From: Agrypnia vestita
Lineage: Eukaryota; Arthropoda; Insecta; Trichoptera; Phryganeidae
Direction: 5' to 3'
DNA: 64,000 bases
Assembly: GCA_016648135.1 (NCBI GenBank)
Contig: JADDOH010004248.1
Coordinates: 62,001 to 126,000 of the forward strand
Positions 32,666 through 44,990 of this stretch are shown here, in pieces. Both the position numbers and the translations under genes were made by a program. The notes beneath the pieces were generated by a model, which did no database searches, had not been told where the DNA came from, and was given only the letters and a program-made list of their open reading frames with translations. Each line of letters starts with the position of its first letter. The stretch's first letter is position 1.

Positions 32666-35085
32666 ATTATTATTTTTAATCGGATTTATTCCAGACTGTT
32701 GTACAATAGAGACCATTTAACTGTTCTTCTATAAAATATAGAACACTAGACAGAGTACTAGACTAGGGGCCAGCAAACGCCAGACTTACGTTATAGCATC
32801 AAACCTGAAATATATTCTGTAGGTGTGCACTATAGTAAGTAAAAAAAATTGGATATTACGGCATTTGGGTTCGGGGGATTCTGGCAGATACCAGTTAACA
32901 TAGATACAAAAAATGTGCAAGTAAAACGTGAAAATAACTAACCTGATTTTTTAATATGTTTAACGGGTCAGTAGACCTCTTTCCATTTAAGAAAGAAAAT
33001 TGAATTTGTACCTATGTGTAAGCCGTGCATGCGCATTATTTCATTGTGTTAGTGTTTATACTTGGCTTTGAAAAGCTTTGAAGCTCTGTAAATAATTGTG
33101 TCATTTTCATTGTACTAAAAAAATCTTTATTTAATATACTTTATTTCTTTGTTCTTTTTATATAAATTAATGTAATTCAACATTTAAAATAAGAGGACAA
33201 TTATTTATTCTGCAATCTCTACGAGAGTCAGAGACTCGTGTATAGAGAAGGAATATTGCATTAATCTAAGTAGTAGAAAATAGAATGGAATGTATGAAAA
33301 TGATAATAATATACAAAGAAACATTATATTAGTAAGAAGTATTATTAGTAGCCTTAAATTCTGTTATTTGATGATAATATTGGAGTGGAAGATACAATTT
33401 GTTGTAAACTGACATTTTCTAACAGTTTCATAATCATATTGTGTGTCTAATAGTTGTATATTAGCTACATTTTTAAGTGGCAATAATTTTTGTATATAAT
33501 GTGTTCAATATAATAATACTGTCATGGATTCGCGGCGGTGTGAGATGAAATGAAACATGAAATAAACTATTTAACTTTTTTTTTCACAAAGTCACTGGCC
33601 ACAAATTAAACTGGAACACAATTCCGTGATTCGCACTAATCATTACTCAAGAAAACTCCACTAGTCTGTGAAACACTTTATTTATGTCGCTTCTATCGCA
33701 CTGATTCGCTACTAGAATATTCCGCACGTAGGTAGTAGGTACCTCACCGGGAATCGTAGTCGGAACCCTCGATTTTTAAAATTTCATTTATGTACTCAAA
33801 TCAATAGTTATAAAACATATATTACAAGTGCTACTAAAATATAGTTGTAAGGAAATCCGACATGTTTATTACAAGGTTTTAAAAAGAAAATTATTGTCAG
33901 ATTTAAAATTCAAAAATGAAAATTTTGACCAAAATGTCAAATAACACCCGATTGTTCCAAGGTCACGACATGCTTATATTGTAAAGCAATGCAATACTAA
34001 CACGAAGTCCTCCCTGTTTCAAATAAAATAGATATCCTAAGACAAAATAGACGGGACGTACCTGATTTAATTTTTATTCATTTTTATTTATTTGTATAAA
34101 GGACAGCATAATACAGCACCTACATGCATACAAATTTTATATTTAATTACATAATATAGAAAATTATTTTTATAAAAACTTAGTTATGCATGCGTAAAGT
34201 TTCTATGAGAAATTTAAAGACATCTGTCAACAACTGACGAAGTGTTCAATATTTTATTGTCAAGTTGTGTTGTCAATAGCGGTCAAGGCACGATTGTTAC
34301 GATAACGCAAACCGTGAGATGAGAATAAGCCCGACCGTCATCTTATTTTTAATTATGCAAAAAAAAATATATTAAATATTATATCAATGACCTTTAAACA
34401 GTTCGGGTAAAAAATATGGTTAAAAATGTGATGTGTTATGTAACTTTAATAGCAAAATCTGCTTTTTATATTGTATCATGATTTTCGATTTTTTTTATAT
34501 TGTCTTTTTATCGTTTCAAAAAATGGTCAGCTCGCTTGTCACGCGCGATGATTATTGGAATGAATAAAGGCATGTGGAAAAAATGTTTCACAGGGCTATA
34601 AGGTTGAATTGTATTTTTAGAAATATTTATAAATGTGTACTCTTTTTCTGCTGTTGGTATGACCATAGCGGAGCGCAGACTGCTCGCGAGGAATTGCAAT
34701 CCGTAACGGATCAAGTCTATTTCAGTAATTAATACTTAGTCCGTAAATAACTAGAGTGCAGTGGAAAAACATTCTAAATTATCATCTCGCTAAAATATTT
34801 TTTAACGTACAGATCTATAGGTCATTAATAGCGCTTCTGGGAAAAGTTGTAGTTTTTTTGAGGGTAACCCCAGGAGAGAATAAATATTAAAAAGTAAAAT
34901 TTCACAACAAATAAAGTCTGTGGGCGCACAGCGGAGGTCTGGGAAGATAAGCCGAGATCGGAGCTGCTTGCGTAGATGCGAACTGAGTAGTTACAACCGT
35001 GATAGATATAGCCCTAGTGTGGCATTCGGTAGACCATCATACCCGATATTTACTGTCCATCACGATTATAAAATATAACATAAAA
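32666..35085. other. AT-rich, nothing recognised
   Basis: About 2.4 kb. The piece 33585-33620 (AAGTCACTGGCCACAAATTA, GGAACAC) recurs in part at 53955-53985 (AAGTCACTGGACACGAATTT, GGAACAC), so an old dispersed repeat is present. No coding. Confidence 0.4.
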
Positions 35086-35123
35086 GAAAAGAAAATAGAA
35101 TAAAATAAAATAATATAAAATAG

Positions 35124-35447
35124 TAAATTCAAAAATAAAAAATCAAAACACGATTTTTTTGAGTTCAAATTTATTTTACCACACACAGGACGATCGTTTC
35201 GGCTTATTAAGCCTTTATCAACTGATGAACATAGTACATATTATTGAGTTTATTTATATACAAAACATTTGGTGCAAATTTGAGGGTTTTTCCAAATTTG
35301 CACCAAATGTTTTGTATATAAACTCAATAATATGTACTATGTTCATCAGTTGATAAAGGCTTAATAAGCCGAAACGATCGTCCTGTGTGTGGTAAAATAA
35401 ATTTTAACTCAAAAAAATCGTGTTTTGATTTTTTATTTTTGAATTTA
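35124..35447. repeat. 324-bp near-perfect palindrome with hammerhead-like motif
   Basis: Two arms of about 150 bp, almost identical, are separated by a short centre near 35280-35300 (GAGGGTTTTTCC). The right arm reads TTGATAA (35350-35356), A, stem GGCTT/AAGCC with loop AAT, GAAAC (35371-35375). AAAAT-type simple repeat lies on both sides (35086-35122 and 35497-35982). The high arm identity points to recent formation or ongoing arm-to-arm conversion. Confidence 0.85.
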
Positions 35448-35496
35448 AAATAATGCAATAAATAGCGTCAGTGTTAAAAAAATTAAAACATCTGAA

Positions 35497-35982
35497 TATA
35501 AAATAGAATAAAATAAAATAAAAAAATATAAAATAAAATAAAATCAAATAAAATAAAAAAAGATAAATAAAATAAAATAAAATAAAATAAAATAAAATAA
35601 AATAAAATAAAACAAAATAAAATAAAATAAAATAAAATAAAATATAATGAAATGAAATAAAATGAAATAAAATAAAATAAAATAAAATAAAATAAAATAA
35701 AATAATATGAAATAAAATGAAGCGTAAAAAAATAAAACAATAAAATAAAATGAAATAAAATGAAATAAAATAAAATAAAATAAAATAAAACAAAATACAA
35801 TAAAATGAAATTAATTAAAATAAAATGAAATAAAATAAAATGAAATGAAATAAAATAAAATAAAATAATATAAAATAAAATAAAATAAAATAAAATAAAA
35901 TAAAATAAAACAAAATAAAATAAAATAAAATAAAAAAATAAAATAAATTAAAATTAAATTAAATATAATAAAATAAAATAAT
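35497..35982. repeat. (ATAAA)n microsatellite, about 485 bp
   Basis: Long runs of AAAATAAAAT with occasional AAATG, AAAC and AAAAAA variants. All long open frames on its minus strand (FYFILFYFIL peptides) are artefacts of the repeat. A smaller tract at 35086-35122 lies on the other side of the 35-kb palindrome. Confidence 0.95.
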
Positions 35983-35989
35983 GAGAGAG

Positions 35990-36310
35990 CGGCACTGCCC
36001 CGATATGCTCCTGAGTCTCGTCCGCAGCCGAGAAGAATGGCCTAGACAACAACCGCGCGCCGTACATGGCGCGGCGGCTCCGCGTATGGGCAAAGTTCAG
36101 CCGCACCGGGTTCTCCCTCCGGGGCCAGTCGCTTCTATGGAAATCCGAGTATTTTAAAAGAAAAATTGCCTTTGTTTCGTTTTTCAGACGCATTCGCGAT
36201 AAACGGTATTGTCCTTCGAGATAACACCGCGCCACATTTAGCGCAGCGGCCGGCCGCGGCCTTGCGAAGTGCGATGCGGCGCGGTGGGTCTGCCTTGTTT
36301 TATATTTTCG
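35990..36310. other. GC-rich block directly before a family S MITE
   Basis: CATGGCGCGGCGGCTCCGCG and GCAGCGGCCGGCCGCGGCCT; the minus strand is open for 119 codons (36313-35954) without a family match. The (ATAAA)n tract ends immediately to its left and the MITE begins 20 bases to its right. Confidence 0.5.
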
Positions 36311-36329
36311 CATTTCGCATTTTAAGGGT

Positions 36330-36645
36330 AGAAAAAAAGTAACCTATAAAAACCAAGTTTTTACAATATTCTCTTTCTCATTTTCGGGTTTCGTGTCTAC
36401 CATATGCGTCGGAATCTCCATACAAGTTGTATGAAAAAACCATTAAAAATTTGAAAAATCCAAAATTATACTATAATTATTTATTTATTTTAACGAAAAT
36501 TTGATAGATCTTCTTGATCGTCGCCACGAGTCTGCTTGCAAAGTTTCAGCTCGATCGGATCACGGGAAAAGGGTTAAAAATCGATCCAAAGTTTTTGCGT
36601 CAAGCAAGCAAGCAGACGCTACGAGTTAAAAGAAAGGAAGTAAAA
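36330..36645 (+). mobile_element. MITE, family S, copy 3
   Basis: AGTAACCTATAAAAACC, GATCGTCGCCACGAGTCTGC, CAAGCAAGCAAGCAGACGCT, ending AAAGGAAGTAAAAA. It lies right of a GC-rich block. Confidence 0.72.
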
Positions 36646-36958
36646 ATGGGACTCCTGGCATAATTTGATTCATATTTTACAAAGTGTTAAATTTCGATAA
36701 TGTATGGGTGTATTAACTAGTGTACATATGCACTAACTATAAGTTCATGTATAAATTATCGAAAGTTAAAATATTCACTATTATATTTAAAGCATATGTT
36801 ACCAAAATTTACACTTTGTCTGTAACATATACAATTGGTTTTAAAATTCTGACCGTATACAAAATTACAAAATTGACGACGATGGAGATAAAAATGGTAG
36901 AGAAGTTCATTATGATCATCTTTAAAGATAATTTTCAAACTAAACTCTATTATAAATC

Positions 36959-37039
36959 TACTTGAGTTTATTAGCACTACTCGAATTCCGAAGGTATCAA
37001 TAACTCTCGAAACTCAAGTAGTGCCAATAAACTCAAGTA
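36959..37039. repeat. inverted repeat with about 25-bp arms
   Basis: TACTTGAGTTTATTAGCACT at the left mirrors AGTGCCAATAAACTCAAGTA at the right around 30 bases. Confidence 0.65.
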
Positions 37040-37204
37040 AAGTTCTAACAGTGTTTAATTCACAAATTATCCTTTACGATGACCATTACGAAACTCTACA
37101 AAGTTGATGCCGTTTCTATTAATAGTGTTAAGTTAATGATGATTATAATTGGGATGATGATGATAACGACGATAAAAAAATTAAAATGCGCATCAAAAAC
37201 GATA

Positions 37205-37505
37205 CGAATATAATCCACAGTATGCTGTAACACTTATCGGTCGATTAAGGGTGTAGAGCTGCTGGGATTTCGTGATCTCGATGATCTTTTCGGGGAGGGA
37301 ACGATTAGCCAAAGGGCACGCCAAGAGTAGTTTATTCGCTCTAAAATTGGGGTCACCAGCTTAGACAGAATATTCGGATTTTGACGCACAGACCCTTCTG
37401 GCAACTGTTGCAAGGATGAAAGTTGCACCGCTAGGACACTGGACACTCTTCGTCCGCAGAGCAGACCATCTACCAAGCAAATAGGAAGGAATAATTGACG
37501 TTGAT
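37205..37505. other. unassigned low-AT stretch with an open minus frame
   Basis: The minus strand is open for 80 codons (37476-37234) and the composition is less AT-rich than around it. The text is somewhat reminiscent of retroelement coding, but no motif is recognised. Confidence 0.25.
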
Positions 37506-37589
37506 GGTGACCCCCGAACGATAATAATTTTAATTAATATGTTTGGAGTTTAAAAAAACGGAGGATAATTATACTATTAACCTAATATG

Positions 37590-38055
37590 AGAGGTATAAA
37601 ACCTACGGCAACAGTATCTCACTAATGTATTTCTGAAATAAATACAAAAAACCTCACTACTACTCAAGGAAATTTCTTTGGGATCTACGAAATCTACAAC
37701 TTATTTGAAATAAGTTTCTAAAATTGCCACCTCAGTTTTCGTTTTATAAACGTGTATAAATAAATATTTAACTTTACAATGTGCATATTGCTGTATCTGC
37801 AACCTAATAGTGGACATTTCTGCTTTTGTTATTTGCATAATCGGATATTGCGGTCTTTGCTATGATGTTTCAGTCTAAAAACTACATAATGTGAGACTTT
37901 AGCATGAAGGCCTTTTTGTCACGCGATACATTCATGGGGGTTGATTTGTTGATATTGATATTTCTGCTTTTGCTTTTAATAGTGATTTGGTAACTAATTG
38001 TTTACGTGGTAATTTAGTAACGGTAATGGTGAATTTGAAAGGCATAAAGCTATAT
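37590..38055 (+). repeat. repeat W, uninterrupted copy
   Basis: It shares ACTCAAGGAAATTTCT, TGAAATAAGTTTC, TCAGTTTT, TTGCTATTTGCATAAT-like text, TGTCACGCGATA and TTTTAATAGTGATTTGG with 58540-58714 plus 59155-59360. No coding content is recognised. Confidence 0.55.
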
Positions 38056-38059
38056 CTAT

Positions 38060-38475
38060 ACCTATAAAACTCAATGTGTGTCTGTGTGTCTGTCTGTCTG
38101 TCGGTTTGTTCTCTATACAAATCTACACTGTTTGTCCGATTCGATTCAAATTTTGTATACTTATGCACCAGGACCCGGCGGGTAACATAGGCGATATTTC
38201 CCCCCTATTATTTTATCCCTTCCTCTCCCCCTGATATATTTCCGATGCAAATCTATACCGTTCTACCGATCGGACTCAAAATTTACAAAAGTTATACTTT
38301 ACAACCCGGCGGGTAACGTATGTGACATTTCCTCCCTCCCTTTTTACCCTTTCCCCTCCCCCTGATATATTTTCGATGCAAATCTATACCGTTCCAATCA
38401 AATCTTTGTTTTCCCCACAAATTTATTTTCAACTTAATGCTTAACCCATGCAATGCCGGGTACGAACAGATAGTT
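38060..38475 (+). repeat. Helitron-like repeat with two internal units
   Basis: It begins CCTATAAAACTCAATGTGTG with a TGTCTGTCTGTCTG run, then two related units of about 135 bp (CCCGGCGGGTAAC...CCCCCTGATATATTTCCGAT), and ends with AATGCCGGGTACGAACAGAT. A TATAAAACTCAA-type start and a GCCGGGTA...ACAGCTAGT-type end are familiar from insect Helitron-like elements. The call is an inference from such ends. Confidence 0.4.
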
Positions 38476-38959
38476 TCCTATAAAATCTCAAATTCTAAAT
38501 TAATAATCCGCGATGAATGCTTTCAAAATATATTTTTTTAATATTTTGGATTTTGCTTTGTTTTTATGTCCCTTGTACCATATTACGTTACGGACCGCCA
38601 TCGCTGTTTCCCTCGACATCTTTTAGTTGGCAAAACAACAATCTTACCTTAGGTACTTCTGTGTTTGTAATGGTTGCATCATTCGAAGGTCATTCGTAGT
38701 TATTTCATCGACAGTTGTTGATCTATCTACCAGCCAACTCTAAATTTTGATACGAAAATAAAGAATCGGCTTAAAATAACTGATATGTTAAATTGCATGT
38801 CGAATTGTTAGAAGTTTTTCTTTGTTTATTTAAAATACTATATGCATATTGTCACGAGAACACCACATCATCAAATAATTACACGGCTACGTGTGGAATG
38901 TTTAAGAATTATTAGATATTACCATTATATTATTATACCTGAATGTTCGCGAAATCACG

Positions 38960-39018
38960 TTATCTATATAAAGGGCGATTAAACCGCTACGCAGTCAGTT
39001 TATTGCGACAAAATGAAG
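38960..39018 (+). promoter_or_regulatory. candidate core promoter: TATA box plus TCAGT initiator
   Basis: TATATAA (38965-38971) is followed about 30 bases later by GTCAGTT (initiator A at 38997), the standard spacing of an arthropod TATA-Inr promoter. An ATG follows at 39013 and opens a short frame (MKMSIKCSGYVEN, then a stop). If a splice donor exists the exon is not obvious; GGGTAATAT at 39090 is one option. No downstream exon is recognised, so the transcript could be non-coding or belong to a distant gene. Confidence 0.4.
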
Positions 39019-39724
39019 ATGAGTATAAAGTGTTCCGGATATGTGGAAAATTAATTGAAGGTTATGAAATAAGCTCACGTGGGGTTGAAGGGTAATATAT
39101 GGAAGGAAATGGGATTAGGAATAGGAAAGGTTAAGAGGAGTGACGAAACGAGAAGTGGACTGTATTGTCAAGAGAGGGATAGAACGTTTCGACCCACCTC
39201 ACCAAACACTTAATTCACTCGGTTGGATCCAACGTGCGTTAACCTAGTTGTCCGGCGGTGACGAGATGAAAGAATCTATATGCATACTTAAGTATCGAGA
39301 CGAGATGAGAATTTACAGGGCAGGAGGCGAGAAAATATGTCCTGTCACTTCAACAACGCGAATCTTGTCGAGATGAATAGGTACTCTCAAACGAAAATGG
39401 TAACATGTATATGAAAGTAGAATTAGCTTCGATAGAGACAAATCAGTGTTGCCACATAATAAAAAAACAATATTCTGTAAAATCGATTTCTGTGCCAACG
39501 TGACGTCACGAATATCGAACATACACACTGCAGCTCCGTGTTGAGTGACTTTCTGTATATTAAATTTATGTTGCTGAGCGATTAAATAAAAGTAATAGCT
39601 GTAACCCGTCAAAACTGACGGTAGGTACTTTTACATATCGGTTCCTAATGGTCCTAATATTTATTTATGAAAAAAAAGAATAAAAGAAGAAAAAAACGAA
39701 AAAAAAGGAAGGTTTTTATCAAAA

Positions 39725-39812
39725 AAGTTACGGACGTTACGTGAATTAACGAGAACAGCCAGAGAGACGGACGGACAGATGAACAGACAACGAAATTGTT
39801 ATAATATTATTA
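39725..39812 (+). repeat. SINE family B tail only
   Basis: GTTACGGACGTTACGTGAAT, GACGGACGGACAGATGAACA and GACAACGAAATTGTTATAAT match the end of the copy at 53185-53405. Confidence 0.55.
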
Positions 39813-41504
39813 AGATAATCATATTTTAATCTAGTGAATTTGGATATAGGTATGTTTTGAAAGTCAAGCTGATTTTTAACAAGCAATAACTTCAGATTGA
39901 TACCTGTTTTGATAGTCAACTAATATGTTAAGTGTAGGAATGAGCTTAGAGAATGTATTGACATTGAAATCTAAAAAAAAAATGGCAGTTGGGTTGGTTT
40001 TGATACTCAACGACTCGTCATTATCATTTCAACTTTTTTTACGTATTAAAATAGATTATTTGACACTTTTGCACAAAACACACTCCTACAATTAAATGTA
40101 CACAATGTGTCCCCCGAGACAGGCGTTTACCTACTGGAGCGCGTATGTGATACAAAAAATATTTAATTGCATTGTAATTAATTGTAGCTTGTAAAGCATT
40201 ATTAATTGAAGTCTTTGTACCTATTTCATTTATTTTTCTTGTGATTTTTCATACCTTCCCTTATAATTAAACTTTTTTGTTAAAATTCTTTATGTAATTA
40301 TTTATGGTTTTTGTGTTTAGTTTACAGAACTCCATGTTTGTTTTTAATAAAATTTAAAATAAATGAAATTTTAATAAATATTATTATTAATATTATCAAA
40401 CAGTTAATGAATCGGCTTAGCAAGCCGAAACAGCTGTCACATTTAAAATAACGCTTAACCCGCAGAACTTAATAATAATATTAATTTAAATTTAGTTTGT
40501 TTTAATTTTTCTTGAAAATACTTTATATGAATAGCTACAAACCGTCAAAAATGACGTACTTTTACTTACGTGTCTTAATTTTTATTATTATTATATGTTT
40601 TATTATTTAAGCAGTATAATTTTTCCTTTTGTTTACTTTATTATTTATCAGCTTTGAGGAAACTTTATTTTAATTATATTTAAACAAAATTTATTAGAAA
40701 AAAGCTTTATCTATTATTGTATTATATTTTTCCTAGTATAAATACAATTAAAACAAAATAACACCACTAATTCTCTCGGTTTTTTTATATATAATTTTTT
40801 TATCGAGTATGTTGGAAATTTTTATTTTTATTAATTCTTCAACGACTTTATTTTCGGTCAGTGTGCAAGCATTCTCGAAAAGTGCACCTTGTTACAGAGT
40901 AAAACTATATAGAAAATTAAATATATTTTGTCCGCGAGTTACGGCCGAAAAATCAGCGCCATCTAGCGTGGCGCTTAGTCTTTGTAGCGGTAGTGGCGGA
41001 CATTGTTACACAGAGAATTATGTATATGAAATGTATTTTCCCAATGGCAATCTTTGCTCTATAACTATATTGCAGTTTGACCAAGGCGCAGTAGTGTTGT
41101 ATGATTAGACTTAATTATAATATGGAAACTTTATTTGTTTGCAAAATCTGTTGAAAATCTGAAATTTCTTGGTCAACGCGACATTTTTCAGCGCGCAACT
41201 TCATTTCTATCCAAAGGTTTGGTTCTATTTGAAATATTCAATTAACTATAAAAATACATAAATAGGTAATATCGTTTGCTCTATATCTTTAAACAAGAAA
41301 AATAATTTGAATACACCTTCTTCATACATATATACTTTCTTATTACTGCTTCGCTATTATTTATATTAATTACTATGTCGTTTGTTGCATTTTTTCAGTG
41401 TTTTCACCGAAATGTTAGGAACTGATTATAACCTAATAGAAATGACGGACTTTTTGATTGAATTTCAGATTTATATTGATTAGTTATATATTAATTTATT
41501 ACTG
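39813..41504. other. AT-rich, one hammerhead-like site, no gene
   Basis: A 99-codon plus frame at 40809-41108 holds no recognised domain. GCGCCATCTAGCGTGGCGCT at 40958 is a short inverted repeat of the kind often seen in repeats. Confidence 0.35.
40398..40460 (+). repeat. solo hammerhead-like motif
   Basis: TTAATGA (40404-40410), three bases, stem GGCTT/AAGCC with loop AGC, GAAAC (40427-40431), then AGCTGTC. The stem sequence is the same as in the 35-kb palindrome, but the spacer is three bases rather than one. Confidence 0.45.
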
Positions 41505-41640
41505 GATGGAGTGCAGCAAGACGTGAAAACTATAGGCATCAGGGATGTCAGGATAGAGAAAGATGGAGAGGAATGTTGGAGGAGGCCATGGTCCACAATG
41601 GGCTCTGGAGCCTTTGATGATGATGATGATGATTTGTATA
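41505..41640 (+). pseudogene. RTE-type LINE 3' end, frameshifted
   Basis: TGGATGGAGTGCAGCAAGAC begins a stretch that reads in alternating frames as an RTE C terminus (LDGVQQDVKTIGI, then RWRGMLEEAMVHNGLW). It is followed by a (GATGAT)n tail at 41618-41633, as in the RTE fragment at 27 kb. Only the last 130 bases of the element remain. Confidence 0.6.
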
Positions 41641-41939
41641 TTAATTAGTCACAACAACAAAAAAATTGCAAAACCAATCTAATATGTAAACAAATTATTG
41701 TTTACATTAACACACAGTCGAATAAACGTGCACCGGGAAAGGTTGCATGGAGGAGTCCTATGTAAATAAACATAGAGCGACAACTTATGTTTTTTTTTCC
41801 AAAAAAAAAATGTATTTTAATAAGTGCCATGTATCACTTCTCTGTAAAAAAATTTAGCCAATTTCTTTTATTCTCCCAGGGAGGTGTAACCAAAATAGCT
41901 TTAGCTAGAACGAAAAATCTAAGAATGGGGTTCCGTGTG

Positions 41940-42200
41940 GAACCGATTACATTCTTTCTAGAACACCCGAATGTGAATCTTGCCAATCGGCCGATCGAGA
42001 TGACATCTCGCCACTGCCAGCGTCCGTACAGCTTCCCCCCATTGCCTGCAGTCTCTCCGGGCAGACTGCTTGGCGCGGTGCTCGGGCAGCAAAAATAAGA
42101 CGCCCAGCTGCACCGAGAGGAAAAATATGCCCGCCGGTTCAGGGATGGTCTCGGGCGACTTTTTCATCTCTCGCCTAATACGCTGCGACAAGTTTACCTG
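41940..42200. other. moderately GC-rich block
   Basis: Minus strand open for 77 codons from 42191, including a hydrophobic run FFLSVQLGVLFLL after MKKSPETIPEPAG. Plus strand also open. CAGGTAAAC on the minus strand at 42200 could be a donor for something upstream. Not recognised; coding status uncertain. Confidence 0.3.
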
Positions 42201-42552
42201 ATTGATTCAGAGAACAATCTCACCCCAGAGGTACATTCCCTTACGACGTTGATTGATGAACCGTCACAATGCCTTATTCGTCAATATCTTAATCTTCATC
42301 TAAAGTACGGGAGAACAGAAAAATGGACGCGGTAGTTTATTGTTTTTCAACAATACGTGTTTTGTATGATATTTTTTCTGTGCGTGCATCTCTTCTTCTT
42401 CTTTCTATGGTCAACTCTGATCGTCGTGGTGACCTGATCTATAGAAGTTCATGCACAATTCGCCTCTACGTGCTTCCTCCCAGTCTTGAAACATTTTTTT
42501 TTATTAATTTTATTTGGTAAATGTACAAACTGAAGAGTGGCGGTTTTCAATA

Positions 42553-42811
42553 TCGTCGCTGTATATATAATTAAGCCAATGTGCCATTTAACAGATTCTC
42601 AGATAAATGAATCAATTTTTAAATTTTTCATATAAATAATAGAGATATACAAAAAAAAACATTGCCGTTCATCTGGCAAGTCTGCCTAGTAATTATTTAA
42701 AATATTTTTTATAAATCTAGTCTGTGTAATTATTTTTTAAAACAGTTTCATTCGTTTATCTCGGAATGTACTAAAACGGCACATAGGCTTAATTATATAT
42801 ACAGTGACGAT
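42553..42811. mobile_element. 260-bp palindromic MITE, family T, copy 2
   Basis: CGTCGCTGTATATATAATTA and its mirror TAATTATATATACAGTGACG bound it. Internally it carries the same segments as 9827-10077 but in reversed order (GTCTGCCTAGTAATTATTTA), so the two copies lie in opposite orientation. Confidence 0.82.
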
Positions 42812-43140
42812 ATAATATAATTAATATACATTTATATTACACGCTTATCTACTTTTAAATGAGAATTTATTCTCTTGTTTAAAAGTAGGGGCATTGTCAT
42901 ATATGTATATATCTATTGTTAATGTAATCGTTAGTGTAAGACATTAGATTAAATAAGAAAGATATAGACAAAGAAGTATTAGATTAAGTTACAAAAATTT
43001 AGACATTAAATTAGTAAGATATAAACAGTACAAGAATACAAAAATGTAAGATTAGATAAACACAAGGAAACGTTAAATTAAGTTATAAAAATTAAAAATT
43101 AAGATAATTAAATTCATTAATTAAAAAAACATTTTTTTCA

Positions 43141-43500
43141 ATTAAGATAAATAGTAGAAATCTCATAGAGACGAAGCTGTATGAGAAATGTGTATGGAAG
43201 TTTTTTATACCTTCCAACCTGTATGAGGTAGCTTAAGTGATCGCTCTTTACAATGCAACATCCACACATTATCAATTTTTGAAAAGTTATATACATATTC
43301 CAAATTGAAACCTTCCGTATATTTAGAGGGACTAAGCTATTGACATCTGTAGCCTACGTAGATTTCGCAAGTGGTAATGATACCCTTATATTTTTTATGT
43401 GAAGTATTAAACTTTATTCTTTTTTTAACGTATATATTATATTATTTTGAATCATTTAAAATACACACTAGAAATTGTTAAAAATATTTTTTTCAATAAC
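43141..43500 (+). mobile_element. family D MITE, copy missing its right arm
   Basis: Left arm only (AGAAATCTCATAGAGACGAA, GTAGCTTAAGTGATCGCTCT, ACATCCACACATTATCA), then the family's middle part (GGTAATGATACCCTTATATT). It lacks the mirrored arm. Confidence 0.6.
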
Positions 43501-44279
43501 TGCAAAATAACTTTGTGACAATATCAAAATGTTGTTAATCTCTATGCCTACTTAAATTTTGATGGAGGGACCATGTTAGACATTTCAACAAATTAGTGGT
43601 TGATTTATACGAAGTGTATACTTGTTAATTATATAAAAAATAATTTGTTTATTTCATCGCGAGTTATGTATGCAAAACCCGATCTGCCTCAAATACACAA
43701 ACTACGATATGGACCAAAAATTGTAACAAATATAGCATTTTATTAATTCGCAAACACAAAAATGCTTTTGATTATTTTACTGGCATTTAACATTATCGTA
43801 TTGGGTTAGTTTTTTATCCACTTCAATTAAAAATGGCATTATCGTTAAATCGGTTAAATTCTTAAGTTAATACGGGTTAAAAAAGCAACAAATTGAAAAA
43901 AAATGTTATATGCAACAATAGATTCAACTATGCTGCTTTCTGAAAATTTCTTCACAATAATATCATGTTTTAATATATTATTATATAATACATTAAACAG
44001 TGAAAAAATTTTAATAGAAAACTATTTACTGGAAATTTGATAATGGAATTTTTTCACAAATAAATCGGTTTTACCGGAAACCGGTAATGCAAACCCTAGT
44101 TCTAGGGACATCTAAGATCTTCTTCCAGGCGGTTTCTCACAATTTTGAGAAACTCTACAACATTTTTAAAAACTGGACTATCTGGAGAGAATCAATATGA
44201 TCAATTTCATTGTGATTCAAGCGAGTTTTTTTTCAAATAGTAAAGTTAATCATCCATTTATTTACACACAAGCTACGAT

Positions 44280-44425
44280 CTCTGGACCATAAACGGAGCT
44301 AGTCATCTTCTGGTTTAAGTCTTCTGGGGTATTATGCCATGTTAATACGTATTAACACGGCATAATACCCCAGAAGACTCAAACCGAAAGATTCTGAGTG
44401 GCCGTGAAAACCTAAGAACATTCGG
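44280..44425 (+). repeat. Penelope-like terminal repeat with 86-bp hairpin
   Basis: The arms 44307-44346 and 44351-44392 pair (TTCTGGGGTATTATGCC and complement). The segment then continues as GATTCTGAGTGGCCGTG and AACCTAAGAACAT, the same terminal block seen beside the endonuclease fragment at 25891-25930. No GAAAC core is preserved here. Confidence 0.65.
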
Positions 44426-44990
44426 AGAGAATCATTTTATATTTTTAATGGTATTTTATAGATATTTTTAGAAGAACTTCCTTCAGATGAGTGTAACAGG
44501 AAGACCTCACACATTCAGTTATAGAATGACTTGGCTAGTTTCTATATTTCTTTCCGTCCCTGAAAATCATAATTTCTCTAAGCAGCATCTGCCAAATCAT
44601 AACCAGGTGTGTAAAGATCATTACAATTTCATAAACACATCAGTAATTATTTACAAAAAAAATACCTTACAGCACTGGCTCTGGGTGTAAATATTTTTTT
44701 ACTTTTTTCTCTAGGTCGAATGTTAATAGTGTGACAATTTTTTTTACTGTGTGTTCTTTTTATGTAACTTGTTACTTTTTATGTCAATTTTTAATATGTC
44801 AATTACTATTTTGAAACAAAATAGCGGAACAGGATTATTTTCGAACTTAGTTAAGGTATTTATTAGGCCAATTTTTAAAAAAAAGTTGCTCAAAATCTTT
44901 TAAGAACTTACTTGTTGTCGTGTCCAAATAGAAAAAATAGAAAACAAAATGGAAAAAAGTATTTTGATAATTTCCGGATTCCCTTATAGG

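Noticed and set aside
33520..33790. Possible LTR fragment (a piece shared with 53885-53990)
   Set aside because: The shared text is short, with no TG...CA ends, primer-binding site or polypurine tract.
35404..35800. Open frames of 129 and 105 codons on the minus strand
   Set aside because: They are entirely made of Phe, Tyr, Ile and Leu from translating the (ATAAA)n microsatellite.
40809..41108. 99-codon plus-strand frame as a gene
   Set aside because: No recognised domain, no supporting splice or promoter signals, and codon content like the surrounding AT-rich DNA.
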